A DNA stretch of 64,000 nucleotides from NCBI RefSeq assembly GCF_015278125.1, contig NZ_JADILO010000011.1:1-64000 (forward strand), written 5' to 3'. The DNA comes from Vibrio fluminensis. Its GTDB lineage: Bacteria > Pseudomonadota > Gammaproteobacteria > Enterobacterales > Vibrionaceae. Position numbers and translations under genes: made by a program. The notes under the pieces were generated by a model. The model was not told the DNA's origin, did not search any database, and saw only the letters and a list, made by a program, of their open reading frames with translations. Below are positions 9,215 through 19,367 of the stretch, in pieces; positions within the stretch are counted from its first letter, which is position 1; every line of letters starts with the position of its first letter.

Positions 9215-9676
9215 ATGCGTGCTGAATTTGTAAACCCGTTTTTAGCTTCATTGATGAACGTTCTAAAAACGATGGCTTCACTGGAGTTGAAGCCGCAAAA
9301 GCCTCGTGTAAAAAAAGACGAGATCGCTAGGGGTGATGTATCGGGTCTAATCGGGATGGTTGGTCCGCAAACTCGTGGCTCAATGTCGATTACTTTTGAT
9401 GAGAGTCTTGCACTAGAAATCATGCAAAACATGCTGGGCGAACGCCCAAATGGTTTAAATGATGAAGTAACAGACATGGTTGGCGAAATCACCAACATGG
9501 TAACTGGTGGTGCAAAACGTATCTTGGCTGAAAGTGGCTTCGATTTCGATATGGCAACGCCAGTAGTCGTTTCCGGCAAAGGTCATACTATTCGCCATAA
9601 ATGCGAAGGCTCAATTATCATCATGCCATTCACCTCTCAATGGGGTAACGCATTTATCGAAATCTGTTTCGAATAG
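9215..9676 (+). CDS. cheX: CheX-type chemotaxis phosphatase (CheC/CheX/FliY family)
   Basis: The 153-residue soluble protein matches the CheX fold. The signature ExxN phosphatase motif is visible as GEITNMVTGGAK at about residues 90-101. The family dephosphorylates CheY-P or related response regulators; the partner here is unknown. It starts 17 bp after zur behind AGAAGAAAT, so it is probably co-transcribed with zur. No other chemotaxis genes are nearby, so it may act on a non-canonical receiver. A terminator follows at 9697. Confidence 0.82.
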   Translation: MRAEFVNPFLASLMNVLKTMASLELKPQKPRVKKDEIARGDVSGLIGMVGPQTRGSMSITFDESLALEIMQNMLGERPNGLNDEVTDMVGEITNMVTGGAKRILAESGFDFDMATPVVVSGKGHTIRHKCEGSIIIMPFTSQWGNAFIEICFE

Positions 9677-9696
9677 CAATACAGTTAAAAGAATAC

Positions 9697-9726
9697 AAAA
9701 AGCTTCCGGTCACAAGGAAGCTTTTT
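9697..9726 (+). terminator. Rho-independent terminator after cheX
   Basis: AAAAAGCTTCC and GGAAGCTTTTT arms with an 8-base loop lie 20 bp after the cheX stop. Confidence 0.85.
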
Positions 9727-9751
9727 GCGTTTTTACGCAGAGAAAGCATTT

Positions 9752-10105
9752 GCAACATGGTAAACCCAAAGCAGCCGCGCGAGCTTGCCGAGCTTTGGGA
9801 TCATAGTAACCTATTCCCTTTCATACCCAGCTCAACTCGCTTTGAGATCATGGTAACCCTAATGCTCAAAAAGGTGAGGCACACAAGTTTCACCAATCGG
9901 ACTCAGCGAAATAGCAATGCAAAACTGACTCTCCAGACTCTCACTTAGTCAGAGCAAACTGCTTTTGTTGATAGCTGAACAAGCAAATAGATCATGGGTA
10001 ACCTAAAGCTATTTTCGTCGCTGCAATAACTCAGCCTCAGTCACTTAGAGCTTATGCTATATAGCTTAACGAGCTTTAGGCTCACAACAACCCAAAAGCC
10101 ACTTA
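9752..10105. repeat. Degenerate interspersed repeat, about four copies
   Basis: The gap between cheX and cysC contains about four diverged copies of a ~38 bp unit built around GAGCTTTGRGATCATRGTAACC. They begin near 9786, 9829, 9973 and 10057, with a partial copy near 9752. Copies are in the same orientation but unevenly spaced, and the last is the most diverged. The rest of the ~430 bp gap holds no convincing gene; an open frame at 9757-9948 merely crosses the repeats. Confidence 0.55.
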
Positions 10106-10160
10106 AGCTGTACAGAGAACTGAGAACTTACTATTCGCCGTAATACTGAAGTACGATTAT

Positions 10161-10778
10161 TTACTTAATAATCTCGCGCTGTTTGAGCGCCTGAATACAC
10201 TGCTCAACCAAAGCTTCAATCGGTAACTCGCCGGCGGGCAAATCGATTTCTGGCTGCAAGGGTGCCTCATACTCTGAGTCGATACCGGTAAAATTAGGGA
10301 TCTCACCTGCACGGGCTTTTTTGTATAACCCTTTCGGATCACGTTGCTCACACACATCAAGAGAAGTATTGACGAAGACTTCGAGAAACTCACCCTGTGG
10401 CAGTAAATCACGCACTAACTGGCGCTCTGCACGGTGAGGAGAAATAAATGCCGAGAGCACAATCAGTCCGGCATCAGCCATCAGTTTAGCCAGCTCGCCA
10501 ATACGGCGAATGTTTTCACGGCGGTCTTGTTCTGAAAAACCTAAATCACTGCACAAGCCGTGGCGCACATTGTCGCCATCCAACAAATAAGTATGGTAGC
10601 CAAGTTCTGCCAACTGATTCTCCAGTGCGCCAGCGATGGTCGATTTACCGGCTCCTGATAATCCCGTAAACCAAAGCAATACCGGCTTTTGCTGCTTTAA
10701 TTTGGCACGAAAGCTTTTATCAACGGTGTGCTGATGCCACACTATATTCTCGTCTTTGACATTGGTTTCTGTCGTCAT
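10161..10778 (-). CDS. cysC: Adenylylsulfate (APS) kinase
   Basis: Phosphorylates APS at the 3' position to PAPS with ATP, the second activation step of sulfate. The 205-residue product has the P-loop GLSGAGKST near residues 39-47, the substrate segment [10 protein letters not shown] near 67-76, and the [22 protein letters not shown] lid/substrate region near 147-168. Length is typical of a stand-alone CysC. It is the last gene of the cobA-cysD-cysN-permease-cysC operon, with its start 11 bp from the permease stop. The product PAPS is consumed by CysH in this window. Confidence 0.95.
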   Translation of the reverse strand: MTTETNVKDENIVWHQHTVDKSFRAKLKQQKPVLLWFTGLSGAGKSTIAGALENQLAELGYHTYLLDGDNVRHGLCSDLGFSEQDRRENIRRIGELAKLMADAGLIVLSAFISPHRAERQLVRDLLPQGEFLEVFVNTSLDVCEQRDPKGLYKKARAGEIPNFTGIDSEYEAPLQPEIDLPAGELPIEALVEQCIQALKQREIIK

Positions 10779-10789
10779 GGTTTAGTCCT

Positions 10790-12514
10790 TTAATACGGGA
10801 AAAAGAGTGGGATCAATGCCAGTACCAACACTGAGTAAACAATAGAAATTGGGATCCCCACTCGTACATAATCGGATAATTTGTAATTGCCTACGCTATA
10901 AACCAGTAAATTAGTTTGATAGCCGTAAGGAGAAATAAAACTGGCACTCGCCCCAAATAGCACAGCCATGACAAAAGGCATTGGGTCAACGCCATAGCCA
11001 ATTGCCATACTGTAGCCAATCGGAAAAGCGAGCGCAGCAGCAGCATTGTTGGTCACGAGCTCGGTTAAGATCAGCGTCAGCAAATATGTTGCCACCAGCG
11101 CACCAAACACTCCCCAGCCGTTAAAGGTTTCGATAAACATCTGCCCTAATTTGACCGATAAACCAGATGAGAGCATCAACTGGGCAATCGAAAGCGCTGA
11201 TCCAACAATGACCACAATATCAATTGGGAAGCGGCGACGTAGTTCACTCAACTGAACGATACCGAGAAACAGAGTCGCGAGAAGAAAAACCGCCAAACCT
11301 TTAATTAATGGCACCCACTCGAGCAATGCGAAGGCAATAACGGAGCTAAAGCCGAGTAATACCGTGGTGGACTTTTGAAAATCGAGACGTGCACTAGAGT
11401 CGAGATCATTGACCAAGACAAACTCTTTACGATGAGCGCGTCGCTCAGCATCAAAGCGTTTTCCTGGTACAAGTACTAAGGTATCGCCAGCATTGAGTGT
11501 GATATTACCTAAGCCCCCCTCTAAACGCTCATGCCCACGACGGATCGCCACCACCACCGCATCAAATCGGTCACGAAAACGGCTCGTCTTTAAGGTCTTA
11601 TTACAAAAACTCGCCGATGAGCTGACAACCACTTCAACAAAACTTTGTCCATTTAGATGATGCTGACCAAATAGCGTTAAGCCTCGGATCTCTTGCAGAG
11701 TAGCGACACTTTCTACATCGCCACAAAACAGCAACCTGTCATTGGCATTAAGAATAAATTCCGGATCAACCGAGGGCATCGTTTTACCATCACGGATCAC
11801 TTCGGCTAAGAAAAGCTTACGTAATGCCCTGAGTTTATTCTCAGAAATGCTACGCCCCACTAAAGGCGATCCAGGCTCTACTTTTGCCTCAAGAAAATAG
11901 GGCAAATCATCTTGTGATTGATCATCATAATTAGGCAAAAGATAACTGAGAGGAATTAAGATCAACAAGCCACCGAACAATACTGACAAACCGATCATTG
12001 TTGGGGTAAAAAAGCCTAAACTGGGCAACCCAGCATCTTCTACAAAGCTGTTAATGATCAAATTAGTGGATGTGCCGATCAAGGTTAAGGTACCACCTAA
12101 GATCGCGGCGTATGAGAGTGGGATCAACAATTTAGATGGCGCATGTTGTTGATTGCGCTTGATCGCTCCAATAAGAGAAACAACGACAGCAGTATTGTTA
12201 GTAAATGAGGATAGTAATGCCGTTGATACTCCCATCTTTGCCACAACCGCACCTAAACGCCCAGTAGATAGGCTGCGGCTCACCCAACTGATGAGCAAGG
12301 TTTTCTCTAACGCACATGAGGCGAGGATCAACAACACTAGAGTCAATAATGAAGAATTGGTGAAGTTGGTTGCCACTTCATTGAGTTCGATCATCCCGGC
12401 AAGAAAGGCAATAAATGCTGCTCCTGCAAAAATAAAACTCGGCTTAATACGGGTGGCTACAAGGCATGTGACAATGCCAAGTAAGATAGCCAACACAAAT
12501 CCTTGTTGCCACAT
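10790..12514 (-). CDS. SLC13-family permease with two RCK_C domains, probable sulfate transporter
   Basis: Inner membrane carrier of 574 residues. About five N-terminal membrane segments carry the DASS motifs SSFTNNTAVV (near 102-111) and GTSTNLI (near 147-153). A soluble middle (about 205-375) holds two TrkA-C/RCK_C-like regulatory domains, followed by more membrane segments with the second motif LVTNNAAAALAFP near 487-499. Location between cysN and cysC makes sulfate or a related sulfur anion the likely substrate, probably with sodium. The RCK_C domains suggest ligand gating. Substrate is inferred from context and has not been shown. Confidence 0.85.
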   Translation of the reverse strand: MWQQGFVLAILLGIVTCLVATRIKPSFIFAGAAFIAFLAGMIELNEVATNFTNSSLLTLVLLILASCALEKTLLISWVSRSLSTGRLGAVVAKMGVSTALLSSFTNNTAVVVSLIGAIKRNQQHAPSKLLIPLSYAAILGGTLTLIGTSTNLIINSFVEDAGLPSLGFFTPTMIGLSVLFGGLLILIPLSYLLPNYDDQSQDDLPYFLEAKVEPGSPLVGRSISENKLRALRKLFLAEVIRDGKTMPSVDPEFILNANDRLLFCGDVESVATLQEIRGLTLFGQHHLNGQSFVEVVVSSSASFCNKTLKTSRFRDRFDAVVVAIRRGHERLEGGLGNITLNAGDTLVLVPGKRFDAERRAHRKEFVLVNDLDSSARLDFQKSTTVLLGFSSVIAFALLEWVPLIKGLAVFLLATLFLGIVQLSELRRRFPIDIVVIVGSALSIAQLMLSSGLSVKLGQMFIETFNGWGVFGALVATYLLTLILTELVTNNAAAALAFPIGYSMAIGYGVDPMPFVMAVLFGASASFISPYGYQTNLLVYSVGNYKLSDYVRVGIPISIVYSVLVLALIPLFFPY

Positions 12515-12580
12515 ACCGCGTCCTTACTTCATCCAATTTTAATGCCACGCCAACGGCGGAATTAAGCTGTAGTCACTGAA

Positions 12581-14008
12581 CTACTTCAACAATTGTGAAA
12601 GATCCTTCGCACCCCAATGAGGGAAATGCTTACGAACTAACGCATTAAGCTCAACTTCAAAAGCAGAGAAATCACCGACTTTTTGTTCAATCTGACTCAA
12701 GCTTTCACGCACTAAGCCCGCACCAACCGTAACGTTCGTCAAACGATCAATCACCACAAAGCCACCGGTATCTTGGCACTCGGTATAGCTATCCAAAGCA
12801 ACGGATTCAGTTAGGCTCCACTCACACAAGCCAATCCCGTTCAATGGCAGCTCTGCTGCGCCATAGGTGGATAGGTTATTGATGTCGTACTGATGGCGAA
12901 TGCCTTCAACGCGCCCTACCGTCTTTTTGCCTGCAATCTTGATATCGTATTCCCGACCAGGTTGCAGCGGTTGTTCTGTCATCCACACCACATCAGCAAG
13001 TAAATGATTACTTGAGGTCACTTCAGCTTGGTTAAGCACCAAGAGGTCGCCGCGACTGATATCAATCTCGTCTTCTAAAGTTAGCGTCACCGCTTGACCG
13101 GAATGCGCCGTCCCTAAGTCACCATCAAAGGTCACAATTCGCGCTACCTTTGAGCTTTTTCCGGATGGTAGAGCCGTCACTTCATCACCCACACTGACAC
13201 TACCGGAAGCAATGGTGCCGGCAAAACCACGGAAATCGAGGTTCGGGCGATTAACATATTGAATAGGGAATCGGAATTCACCGACTTCTTTCTCGCGATC
13301 GACATCGATGCTTTCAAGAATATCCAGCAGTGGTTTACCCTTAAACCAGTTCATTTTCGGGCTGGCTTCCACCACGTTATCGCCTTCTAATGCCGATAAC
13401 GGGAGGATCTGAATATCAATTTCACCGTGGAGATTTTTAGAAAATTCTACGTATTCATCACGGATTTGCTCAAAACGATCTTGAGAGTAATCCACCAGAT
13501 CCATCTTGTTGACTGCAACAACAAAATGCTTCAATCCTAAAAGATTAGAAATAAACGAATGACGACGAGTTTGATCCAATACGCCTTTGCGCGCATCAAT
13601 CAAGATCACAGCAACATCACAAGTCGACGCGCCCGTTGCCATGTTACGAGTGTATTGCTCATGCCCTGGCGTATCAGCAATGATGAATTTACGCTTCTGC
13701 GTTGAGAAATAACGGTACGCTACATCAATGGTGATCCCTTGCTCTCGTTCAGCCTGTAAGCCATCGACTAACAACGCTAAATCCGGGCGCTCTCCTGTAG
13801 TACCCACACGCTGACTGTCTGAGTGCACCGCTGCCAATTGATCTTCATAGATTTGTTTTGAGTCATGGAGCAAGCGACCGATCAAAGTACTCTTGCCATC
13901 GTCTACTGAGCCACATGTTAGGAATCTAAGTAATGACTTGTACTGGTGTTGCGTTAAGTATCCCTCGATCCCTAACTCAGCTAATTGAGCTTCTACTTCA
14001 CTGTTCAT
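12581..14008 (-). CDS. cysN: Sulfate adenylyltransferase GTPase subunit
   Basis: GTP-driven large subunit of ATP sulfurylase; couples GTP hydrolysis to APS formation by CysD. The 475-residue protein has the GTPase motifs [16 protein letters not shown] (near 32-47), [17 protein letters not shown] (near 112-128) and NKMD (near 167-170), followed by two EF-Tu-like beta-barrel domains. It is not fused to CysC, which is a separate gene two places downstream. The start at 14008 lies 18 bp after cysD. Confidence 0.96.
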   Translation of the reverse strand: MNSEVEAQLAELGIEGYLTQHQYKSLLRFLTCGSVDDGKSTLIGRLLHDSKQIYEDQLAAVHSDSQRVGTTGERPDLALLVDGLQAEREQGITIDVAYRYFSTQKRKFIIADTPGHEQYTRNMATGASTCDVAVILIDARKGVLDQTRRHSFISNLLGLKHFVVAVNKMDLVDYSQDRFEQIRDEYVEFSKNLHGEIDIQILPLSALEGDNVVEASPKMNWFKGKPLLDILESIDVDREKEVGEFRFPIQYVNRPNLDFRGFAGTIASGSVSVGDEVTALPSGKSSKVARIVTFDGDLGTAHSGQAVTLTLEDEIDISRGDLLVLNQAEVTSSNHLLADVVWMTEQPLQPGREYDIKIAGKKTVGRVEGIRHQYDINNLSTYGAAELPLNGIGLCEWSLTESVALDSYTECQDTGGFVVIDRLTNVTVGAGLVRESLSQIEQKVGDFSAFEVELNALVRKHFPHWGAKDLSQLLK

Positions 14009-14026
14009 CTTGTCTATCCTTAATCC

Positions 14027-14935
14027 CTAGAAATAACCCTGGCGCTTTTTCAGCTCCATCGATCCTGATTGATCGTGGTCGATCGCGCGGCCTTGACGCT
14101 CACTCGAGGTGGCGACCAGCATCTCTTCAATAATACCGGTTAAGGTATTGGCTTCTGATTCAACGGCACCAGTAAGTGGGTAGCAACCAAGCGTACGGAA
14201 ACGCACACTTTTTTCTTCAATCACTTCACCGGGTTGCAACTCCATGCGGTCATCATCAACCATGATCAGCATGCCATCACGCTCAACTACTGGACGCTTA
14301 TCGGCGAGGTAGAGCGGAACAATTTCGATGTTTTCTAGGTAGATGTACTGCCAGATATCCAACTCAGTCCAATTCGACAGTGGGAAAACGCGAATGCTTT
14401 CGCCTTTATTGATCTGACCGTTGTAGGTTTTCCACAGCTCAGGGCGCTGATTCTTCGGATCCCAAGTGTGGTTCTTGTCGCGGAATGAGTAGACACGCTC
14501 TTTCGCGCGTGATTTTTCTTCGTCACGACGCGCACCACCAAAGGCAGCATCAAAGCCATATTTGTTCAGCGCTTGCTTCAAACCCTGAGTTTTCATGATG
14601 TCAGTATGTTTCGATGAGCCGTGCACAAATGGGCTACAGCCCATTGCGAGACCTTCTGGGTTCTTATGTACCAAAAGCTCAAAGCCGTACTTTTCCGCCG
14701 TTTTATCGCGGAATTCGATCATCTGTTTAAATTTCCAATCGGTATCCACATGCAGTAGCGGGAAAGGTATTTTGCCTGGGTAAAATGCTTTCCTTGCTAA
14801 GTGCAACATTACCGATGAGTCTTTCCCGATGGAATACATCATTACCGGGTTATCAAACTCTGCCGCGACTTCACGAATAATGTGAATACTCTCGGCTTCT
14901 AACTGTTTAAGGTGAGTTAAACGTTCTTGGTCCAT
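14027..14935 (-). CDS. cysD: Sulfate adenylyltransferase subunit 2
   Basis: ATP-binding catalytic subunit of ATP sulfurylase: sulfate plus ATP gives APS and pyrophosphate. The 302-residue protein shows the PP-loop [20 protein letters not shown] near residues 36-55 and the conserved [16 protein letters not shown] segment near 131-146. Start ATG at 14935 is preceded by GGAAGCACC. It works with CysN, encoded immediately downstream. Confidence 0.97.
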   Translation of the reverse strand: MDQERLTHLKQLEAESIHIIREVAAEFDNPVMMYSIGKDSSVMLHLARKAFYPGKIPFPLLHVDTDWKFKQMIEFRDKTAEKYGFELLVHKNPEGLAMGCSPFVHGSSKHTDIMKTQGLKQALNKYGFDAAFGGARRDEEKSRAKERVYSFRDKNHTWDPKNQRPELWKTYNGQINKGESIRVFPLSNWTELDIWQYIYLENIEIVPLYLADKRPVVERDGMLIMVDDDRMELQPGEVIEEKSVRFRTLGCYPLTGAVESEANTLTGIIEEMLVATSSERQGRAIDHDQSGSMELKKRQGYF

Positions 14936-14986
14936 GTTGGTGCTTCCTTTGCGGCTCTTACGAGCGTTTCGGCTAGTCTTTAATCT

Positions 14987-15868
14987 TTATGCGTAATGAC
15001 GTTGCGTTACTTTATTGTTTAAAGTGGCGTTCTCTTCTTGATTGAACCACTGTAATTTCTCAGCCAGCGCGACCACTTCGCCAACCACGATAAGCGATGG
15101 TGACTCAGCGTCTTGCGCTAACGTTGCCAGCTCAGAGAGCTCGCCTTTGAATACTTTTTGACAGCTTTGTGTACCGCGCTCGATGATGGCGATAGGTGTT
15201 GAGGCTTTTCGCCCATGGCTAACCAATTGCTGCTGGATGTAGTCAGACTTCATCAACCCCATGTAGATAACTAAGGTTTGATTACCGCGCGCAAGTGTCG
15301 ACCAATCCATATCGTCGCTTTCCGCTTTCAAATGGCCGGTAATAAACATCGCGGTTTGCGCATAATCTCGGTGAGTCAGTGGAATACCGGCATAAGCGGT
15401 TGCGCCAGCAGCGGCAGTAATACCTGGAATCACTTGAAAACGTACGCCAGCATCCGCTAACACTTCAAGCTCCTCGCCACCGCGACCAAACACAAATGGA
15501 TCGCCACCTTTAATGCGCACAACCTTGTGACCTTGCTTGGCAAAATCGACTAATAGTTGATTGGTTTTCTCTTGAGGAACACTGTGGTGCCCGGCACGTT
15601 TACCCACGCAGACTAAAATGGTGCTGTCTGGTATAAGCGCTAAAATGTCATCCGAAACCAAGTAGTCGTACAGCACAACATCGGCTTGTTGAATAAAGCT
15701 CAACGCTTTAATCGTCAGCAACTCAGCGTCGCCAGGACCGGCGCCAACCAAAGCAACTTCACCAGCACGTAACAGACTCGTGGTTTTAAAGCTTGGGCGA
15801 TGACTATTATTTTGTGTGGTGCGTAAGTGGTTCAGTGGAAACTGAGACACTTTATCCTTGCTCGCCAT
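14987..15868 (-). CDS. cobA: Uroporphyrinogen-III C-methyltransferase
   Basis: SAM-dependent methylation of uroporphyrinogen III to precorrin-2, the first step to siroheme, the cofactor of CysI. The 293-residue product has the SUMT signatures [17 protein letters not shown] near 42-58 and [15 protein letters not shown] near 121-135, and lacks the CysG oxidase/chelatase half. The ATG at 15868 has GGAAGGAAT at ideal spacing; the frame extends to 15898 but the upstream ATG is unlikely. As first gene of the cysDNC operon it links siroheme supply to sulfate activation. Confidence 0.94.
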   Translation of the reverse strand: MASKDKVSQFPLNHLRTTQNNSHRPSFKTTSLLRAGEVALVGAGPGDAELLTIKALSFIQQADVVLYDYLVSDDILALIPDSTILVCVGKRAGHHSVPQEKTNQLLVDFAKQGHKVVRIKGGDPFVFGRGGEELEVLADAGVRFQVIPGITAAAGATAYAGIPLTHRDYAQTAMFITGHLKAESDDMDWSTLARGNQTLVIYMGLMKSDYIQQQLVSHGRKASTPIAIIERGTQSCQKVFKGELSELATLAQDAESPSLIVVGEVVALAEKLQWFNQEENATLNNKVTQRHYA

Positions 15869-16160
15869 AATGTATTCCTTCCATGTGAATGATTGCATTA
15901 TGACCTTCTAGATATATTACCTGAAATTCTAAAATTTCATTTTTTATACCAATAACTGATAAGGCAGGAAAAATAACGCCTTTTAAACTTCAATCAACAG
16001 CGTGCTGTTGCACAGATACTCAGCAATTCTGCGAATACGGTGACAGAACAGCATTTAGTAAACGCGCAACATCACAATTTGACATGCGTCGAAATTATTG
16101 TTGCAGAGTAATTTGTTACATTACGCAACGTTAAAACTAACGCTATCGGAGCTAAATAAC

Positions 16161-18122
16161 ATGAAAGTGGCAGTGAAACCCCTAACCCTCGCTGTACTAG
16201 GCGGCATGCTAACTATGGCAGGCCCTGCAATGGCTGATACGATCAAACTGCGTATCATCGAAACCACAGACATCCACACTAACGTGATGGATTACGACTA
16301 CTACAAAGACAGTCCGTCACAAAAGATTGGTTTAACTCGCACCGCTACTCTTGTTAAACAAGCTCGTGCTGAAGTTGAAAACAGCGTGTTAGTTGATAAC
16401 GGTGACTTGATCCAAGGTAGCCCAATGGGTGACTACATGGCGGATAAAGGCATTGAAGTTGGTGAAGTACACCCTGTGTACAAAGCAATGAACCAACTAA
16501 ACTACGATGTGGGTAACATCGGTAACCACGAATTTAACTACGGTCTAGAATTCCTAGCTGAAACTCTAAACGATGCTGATTTCCCATACATCAGTGCGAA
16601 CGTGTTCGACCAGAAAACCGGTGAACACTACTTCAAGCCATACATCATCAAAACACACACTTTCAAAGACGCTGATGGCGCTGAACAACAGATCAAAGTG
16701 GGTTACATCGGTTTTGTTCCACCACAAATCATGGTTTGGGATAAGAAAAACCTAGAAGGTAAAGTCTTCGCTAAAGACATCAAAGAAACGGCGGAAGAGC
16801 TTGTACCTAAGATGAAAGCGGAAGGCGCTGACGTTATCGTTGCGATCCCACACTCTGGCGTTTCAATGGATCCACACAAAGTGGGTGCAGAAAACTCAAC
16901 TTACTACCTATCAGAAGTTGAAGGTATCGACGCCATCGCATTTGGTCACTCACACGCAGTATTCCCAGGTAAAGGCTTTGACAACCTACCTGGCGTAGAC
17001 AACAAAAACGGTACTATCAATGGCGTTGCTGCAGTTATGCCGGGCCGTTGGGGCGACCACGTAGGTGTAATCGACCTCGTGCTTGAGCAAAAAGAGGGGA
17101 AATGGGAAGTCACTTCAGGTAAAACTGAAGCTCGTCCAATCTTCGACAAAGTAAACAAGAAAGCGCTAGTTGAAGCAGATCAAGGCATCGTAAAAGCACT
17201 AGAAGCAGACCACAAAGGTACACGAGAGTTTGTTAACCAACCAATCGGTCAGTCAAACGACGTTATGTACAGCTTCTTAGCACTTGTACAAGATGATCCA
17301 ACCGTACAGATCGTTAACCTTGCACAAAAAGACTACGTTGAACGTTTCATTCAAGGTGACCCAGATCTTGCAGATATCCCGGTACTATCTGCAGCGGCAC
17401 CATTTAAAGCGGGTGGCCGTAAAGATGATCCTTCAGGCTTTACTGAAGTGGAATCTGGCCAGCTAACTTTCCGTAATGCGGCAGACCTTTACCTTTACCC
17501 TAATACGCTTGTTGCTCTGAAAATGACAGGTAACGAAGTGAAAGAGTGGCTTGAATGCTCGGTTGGCCAATTCAATCAAATTGATGTAAACAGCACGGCA
17601 CCACAAACCCTGATCAACTGGGATGGCTTCCGTACTTACAACTTTGACGTTATCGACGGCGTAAACTACCAAGTTGATGTGACTCAACCTGCGAAATATG
17701 ACGGTGACTGTAAGCTGGTTAACCCAGACTCGACTCGTATCCAAAATCTGACTTACCAAGGTAAGCCTATCGATATGAAGCAAGAGTTCATCGTAGCAAC
17801 CAACAACTACCGCGCATACAGCAACAAGTTCCCAGGTACTGGTAGCGACCATGTTGCATTTGATTCTCCAGATGAAAACCGCTCAGTGGTGGCTTCTTAC
17901 ATCTCTCGCGTAAGCAAAGAGAAAGGCGAAGTAACACCAAGCGCAGACAACAACTGGACGTTTGCACCAATTAAAGCAGACAAAGCACTGGATATTCGCT
18001 TTGAAACATCACCAAGTGACAAAGCAGCAAAATTCGTGAAAGACAAAGGTCAGTACCCAATGAAACAAGTGGCGACTGATGATATCGGTTTTGCGATCTA
18101 CCAAATCGATCTGCAGAAATAA
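16161..18122 (+). CDS. cpdB: 2',3'-cyclic-nucleotide 2'-phosphodiesterase / 3'-nucleotidase
   Basis: Periplasmic metallophosphoesterase that hydrolyses 2',3'-cyclic nucleotides and 3'-nucleotides so that nucleosides can be taken up. The 653-residue product has a signal peptide (about 1-25, ending GPAMA), metal motifs [15 protein letters not shown] near residue 32, [11 protein letters not shown] near 115 and [10 protein letters not shown] near 262, and a C-terminal 5'-nucleotidase domain. The ATG at 16161 follows CGGAG; the open frame begins at 16098, but the signal peptide fixes the start. Divergent from cobA and followed by its own terminator. Confidence 0.95.
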   Translation: MKVAVKPLTLAVLGGMLTMAGPAMADTIKLRIIETTDIHTNVMDYDYYKDSPSQKIGLTRTATLVKQARAEVENSVLVDNGDLIQGSPMGDYMADKGIEVGEVHPVYKAMNQLNYDVGNIGNHEFNYGLEFLAETLNDADFPYISANVFDQKTGEHYFKPYIIKTHTFKDADGAEQQIKVGYIGFVPPQIMVWDKKNLEGKVFAKDIKETAEELVPKMKAEGADVIVAIPHSGVSMDPHKVGAENSTYYLSEVEGIDAIAFGHSHAVFPGKGFDNLPGVDNKNGTINGVAAVMPGRWGDHVGVIDLVLEQKEGKWEVTSGKTEARPIFDKVNKKALVEADQGIVKALEADHKGTREFVNQPIGQSNDVMYSFLALVQDDPTVQIVNLAQKDYVERFIQGDPDLADIPVLSAAAPFKAGGRKDDPSGFTEVESGQLTFRNAADLYLYPNTLVALKMTGNEVKEWLECSVGQFNQIDVNSTAPQTLINWDGFRTYNFDVIDGVNYQVDVTQPAKYDGDCKLVNPDSTRIQNLTYQGKPIDMKQEFIVATNNYRAYSNKFPGTGSDHVAFDSPDENRSVVASYISRVSKEKGEVTPSADNNWTFAPIKADKALDIRFETSPSDKAAKFVKDKGQYPMKQVATDDIGFAIYQIDLQK

Positions 18123-18203
18123 TATCTTGCCGTGATTCTATGCCTGAGCGATGTAAAGTGGATACTCACTAACTTCTAATCACAAAGGTATAGGTGTTAA
18201 TAT

Positions 18204-18235
18204 CAAGCCGCTATAAATGTATAGCGGCTTTTTTG
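18204..18235 (+). terminator. Rho-independent terminator of cpdB
   Basis: AAGCCGCTATA and TATAGCGGCTT arms with a TTTTTT tail lie just before the next gene's ribosome site. Confidence 0.85.
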
Positions 18236-18250
18236 TATGTGGAGAAAATA

Positions 18251-18805
18251 ATGCAGGCTAAATTTCGTCGCCACCTCATCGAACAAGGCTTTTCCAACCT
18301 TGAAGTAAATCAACTTACCTCGCTTGCCAAACCGCTAGAGCTGCCAACGCGCCATATTCTTATTGAGCAAGGTGCGCTAGCTGACAGTTTCTATTTTGTT
18401 CTCGATGGACTGTGCCACGCGAGTTACTTAACTGAACAAGGTAAAGAATTCAGTAAAGAATTCTACTGGGAGCTCGATTGGATCATTGGCTTTGAAAGCC
18501 TGATTAAACAGCAGCCGTCCGCATTTCTACTTGAAACTTTAACTCCGTGTGAGTTGATGTGTTTACCGATTGAGACTCTTAACCAATGGCGCAACGACAA
18601 TCATCCTATCTACCTAAAGCTGGTCGAAACCCAATTGATGCATAAGGAAAACAAAGAACGTTTTATGCTGCTCTACAGTGCCGAGCAACGCTATCAACTG
18701 TTCTGTGAAAACTTTGCCGATCTGGAACAAAGACTGAGTGACTACCAAATCGCGGCCTACTTAGGCATTACTCCTGTAAGCTTAAGCCGAATTAAAAACC
18801 GTTAA
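18251..18805 (+). CDS. Crp/Fnr-family transcriptional regulator
   Basis: The 184-residue protein has an N-terminal cyclic-nucleotide-type beta barrel (about 20-110, with HILIEQGALADSFYFVLDGL) and a short C-terminal helix-turn-helix (LSDYQIAAYLGITPVSLSRIKNR) that ends right after the recognition helix. It lacks the FNR cysteines and the CRP cAMP-binding arginine motif, so its ligand is unknown. The ATG at 18251 follows GGAGA directly; the frame extends to 18194, but that part contains the cpdB terminator. It is followed by elaA and a DMT exporter in the same direction, which are possible targets. Confidence 0.85.
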   Translation: MQAKFRRHLIEQGFSNLEVNQLTSLAKPLELPTRHILIEQGALADSFYFVLDGLCHASYLTEQGKEFSKEFYWELDWIIGFESLIKQQPSAFLLETLTPCELMCLPIETLNQWRNDNHPIYLKLVETQLMHKENKERFMLLYSAEQRYQLFCENFADLEQRLSDYQIAAYLGITPVSLSRIKNR

Positions 18806-18917
18806 TTTCAAAATCGGTTGATTTAAAAATCATTGTGGTGAATAACAATTGTTAATGCCGCAGAAAGAGAAACTTGCTAATTTACTCTACAGTCAATTTC
18901 TTCATTCTTGCATCACT

Positions 18918-19367
18918 ATGATTACTTGGAAGTTAATTCCCTTCTCTCAACTTAGTAATATTGAGCTCTACCAGTTAATTAAGCTGCGTGTCGATGTATT
19001 TGTCGTCGAACAAAACTGCCCTTATCCAGAACTGGATGGCAAAGATATCTTGGATGACGTGTACCACTTACTCGGCTACCAAAATGATCAATTGGTCGCT
19101 TGCTCTCGTTTACTGCCAAAAGGCACCACTTACCCATCCGTCAGCATTGGCCGCGTGGCCACCTTAGCCAGTGCGCGCGGAAATGGTTTGGGACATCAGC
19201 TACTCAAACAAGCCATCATCGAATGTGAACAACTTTGGCCACAAGAATCGATAGAAATTGGTGCTCAGCAGCATCTTACTGCTTTCTACCAACAGCATGG
19301 TTTTAAACAAACGTCTGAGATGTACCTAGAAGATGACATCCCACACGTTGATATGCTGCGTGAGTGA
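18918..19367 (+). CDS. elaA: ElaA-type GNAT N-acetyltransferase
   Basis: Predicted acetyl-CoA-dependent N-acetyltransferase, 149 residues, substrate unknown. The opening MITWKLIPFSQLSNIELYQLIKLRVDVFVVEQ and DLDGKD-like PELDGKDILD match the ElaA family; the acetyl-CoA pyrophosphate loop appears as ARGNGLGHQLL near 90-100. The ATG at 18918 gives the family N-terminus; an upstream in-frame start at 18849 adds a poor 23-residue extension. Its stop overlaps the next start as GTGA. Confidence 0.85.
   Translation: MITWKLIPFSQLSNIELYQLIKLRVDVFVVEQNCPYPELDGKDILDDVYHLLGYQNDQLVACSRLLPKGTTYPSVSIGRVATLASARGNGLGHQLLKQAIIECEQLWPQESIEIGAQQHLTAFYQQHGFKQTSEMYLEDDIPHVDMLRE

Noticed and set aside
9757..9948. 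63-residue open frame after cheX
   Set aside because: It runs through the degenerate repeat, has no ribosome site and an unnatural composition.
15940..15975. Possible third partial copy of the MITE-like element (ATACCAAT followed by TGATAAGG)
   Set aside because: Only about eight bases match at the end and the interior is unrelated; more likely part of the cobA promoter region.
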